Positions 63,416 to 64,000 of a DNA stretch of 64,000 nucleotides are shown here, piece by piece. Source of the stretch: Flavobacterium sp. (GTDB lineage: Bacteria > Bacteroidota > Bacteroidia > Flavobacteriales > Flavobacteriaceae); NCBI RefSeq assembly GCF_027483985.1, contig NZ_JAIXTJ010000024.1, positions 248,001-312,000 on the forward strand. Reading direction: 5' to 3'. The translations under genes were made by a program, and so were the position numbers. Position 1 is the stretch's first letter; each line of letters begins with the position of its first letter. The notes under the pieces are model-generated. The model made no database searches, had not been told where the DNA came from, and worked only from the letters and a program-made list of their open reading frames with translations.

Positions 63416-63899
63416 GGGATTAACTTCGTTGTTCCCGAAAAGGGCAACCTGGGCAAGAGAAAACTATACTGATTACTGGTATGATTATTAGTTTTTTTAT
63501 TTCAAAAAAAACGACTTTCAAAAGTGGGTAAGGAATAAGGGATTAGCTCCGCTGTTCCCCGAGAGGGAATCCTGGGCAAAAGAAAACTATACTGATTATT
63601 GGTATAATCAGTAGTTTTTTTATTTCAAAAAAAATGACTTTCAAAAGTGGGTAAGGAATAAGGGATTAGCTCCGCTGTTCCTCGAGAGGGAATCCTGGGC
63701 AAAAGAAAACTATAATGATTATTGGCATAATCATTAGTTTTTTTATTTCAAAAAAATGACTTTCAAAAGCAGGCATAAAAAATTAAACAGGGATTAACTT
63801 CGTTGTTCCCCGAGAGGGAATCCTGGGCAAAAGAAAACTATACTGATTATTGGCATAATCAGTAGTTTTTTTATTTCAAAAAAATGACTTTCAAAAGCA
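63416..63899 (+). repeat. Four tandem copies of a ~123-bp hairpin-bearing unit
   Basis: Copies start at 63416, 63539, 63662 and 63790 with GGGATTA and are 110-128 bp long. Each holds a first hairpin (TTCCC-loop-GGGAA) and a second at its centre (63468-63492, 63591-63612, 63714-63735, 63842-63863) with 9-bp stems followed by a seven-T run on the plus strand. In copy 3 the second base pair of that stem changes from C-G (copies 2 and 4) to A-T, a compensatory change. No open frame. The rest of 63323-64000 has no gene. Confidence 0.85.
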
Positions 63900-63924
63900 G
63901 GCTTTTGAGCCATTTTTTTGAAAT

Positions 63925-63959
63925 AAGAAAACCGATTAGCGATGCTAATCGGTTTTCTT
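63925..63959. terminator. Strong 16-bp terminator-like hairpin
   Basis: AAGAAAACCGATTAGC (63925-63940) pairs perfectly with 63944-63959, loop GAT. It ends in C then four T residues on the right strand. Just before it lies a longer imperfect inverted repeat (63871-63898 with 63901-63926) that overlaps the end of the repeat array. Confidence 0.75.
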
Positions 63960-64000
63960 TTGCGGAGAAAGAGGGATTTGACTACCTATTTCAACGTATT

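Noticed and set aside
63416..63899. CRISPR array or integron attC sites
   Set aside because: Whole ~123-bp units are repeated without unique spacers, no cas or integrase gene is nearby, and no cassettes lie between.
63960..64000. Possible 3' end of a tRNA gene on the minus strand (AATCCCTCTTTCTCCGC)
   Set aside because: The T-stem 5' strand does not pair with CCCTC, and the T-loop TTCGAAT is absent. It also resembles a motif at the left border of the repeat array.

Overview
The window looks like a chromosomal segment of a Flavobacterium-like member of the Bacteroidota. Base composition is AT-rich. There is a SusC/SusD pair, a type IX-secreted fibronectin-type-III protein, a TPR-AraC hybrid regulator, GH92 and GH127 enzymes, and several promoter -7 boxes of the Bacteroidota form TAnnTTTG. 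No rRNA, tRNA, complete insertion sequence or CRISPR array was seen. The left edge cuts a LysR gene; the right edge lies in a repeat region.

Region by region. (1) 0-4 kb: LysR fragment, two small proteins, a DUF6671 protein, the Sua5/TsaC tRNA-threonylcarbamoyl enzyme and an SbtA-type bicarbonate transporter, ended by a terminator. (2) 4-12.2 kb: a compact sugar operon (PhyH dioxygenase, TIM-barrel isomerase/epimerase, sugar porter, GH92, GH127) divergent from its AraC regulator, with both promoters visible. (3) 12.2-24.9 kb: a stress island with Dps, SOUL protein, an MlaEFD-like lipid transporter with D-lactate dehydrogenase, GpmA, a DJ-1-like protein, two triple-BON proteins and small membrane or lysine-rich proteins. 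It ends in a histidine kinase overlapping a receiver-Crp fusion regulator. Five Crp-like palindromes lie in its upstream regions and suggest one local regulon. (4) 25.0-25.65 kb: repeat-rich spacer. (5) 25.65-33.5 kb: an eight-gene minus-strand operon divergent from an RtcR-like sigma-54 activator. It has three small leading genes (one a 66-aa acidic, aromatic-tailed peptide), a glycosyltransferase-4/radical-SAM-SPASM fusion, a second putative glycosyltransferase, a histidine phosphatase, an O-methyltransferase and a WG-repeat protein. This is the best candidate for an undescribed system.

(6) 33.6-36.2 kb: DUF1826, AraC and SDR genes. (7) 36.5-44.1 kb: SusC, SusD, sodium:solute symporter, metallophosphoesterase-like protein and a DUF2064 glycosyltransferase, probably an uptake locus. 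(8) 44.4-49.1 kb: a sparse, very AT-rich accessory stretch with a lipoprotein, a methyltransferase-HIT fusion overlapping an HNH nuclease, a gene remnant and a zinc-finger PD-(D/E)XK-like nuclease; possibly defence-related. (9) 49.5-57.2 kb: a 1442-aa FN3 surface protein with a T9SS tail, the TPR-AraC regulator and a DEDDh exonuclease/GIY-YIG fusion. (10) 57.5-63.3 kb: an inducible mutagenesis cassette (DnaE-type polymerase, Y-family polymerase, S24 self-cleaving repressor, SRAP protein) with a palindromic operator between the divergent promoters. (11) 63.4-64.0 kb: four tandem copies of a ~123-bp hairpin-bearing repeat and a strong terminator-like hairpin.

All functions are assigned by reading motifs in the sequence; no database search was possible. 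Start codons were moved downstream of the longest possible start where ATGA overlaps, signal peptides or neighbouring stops argue for it, and this is stated in the entry.
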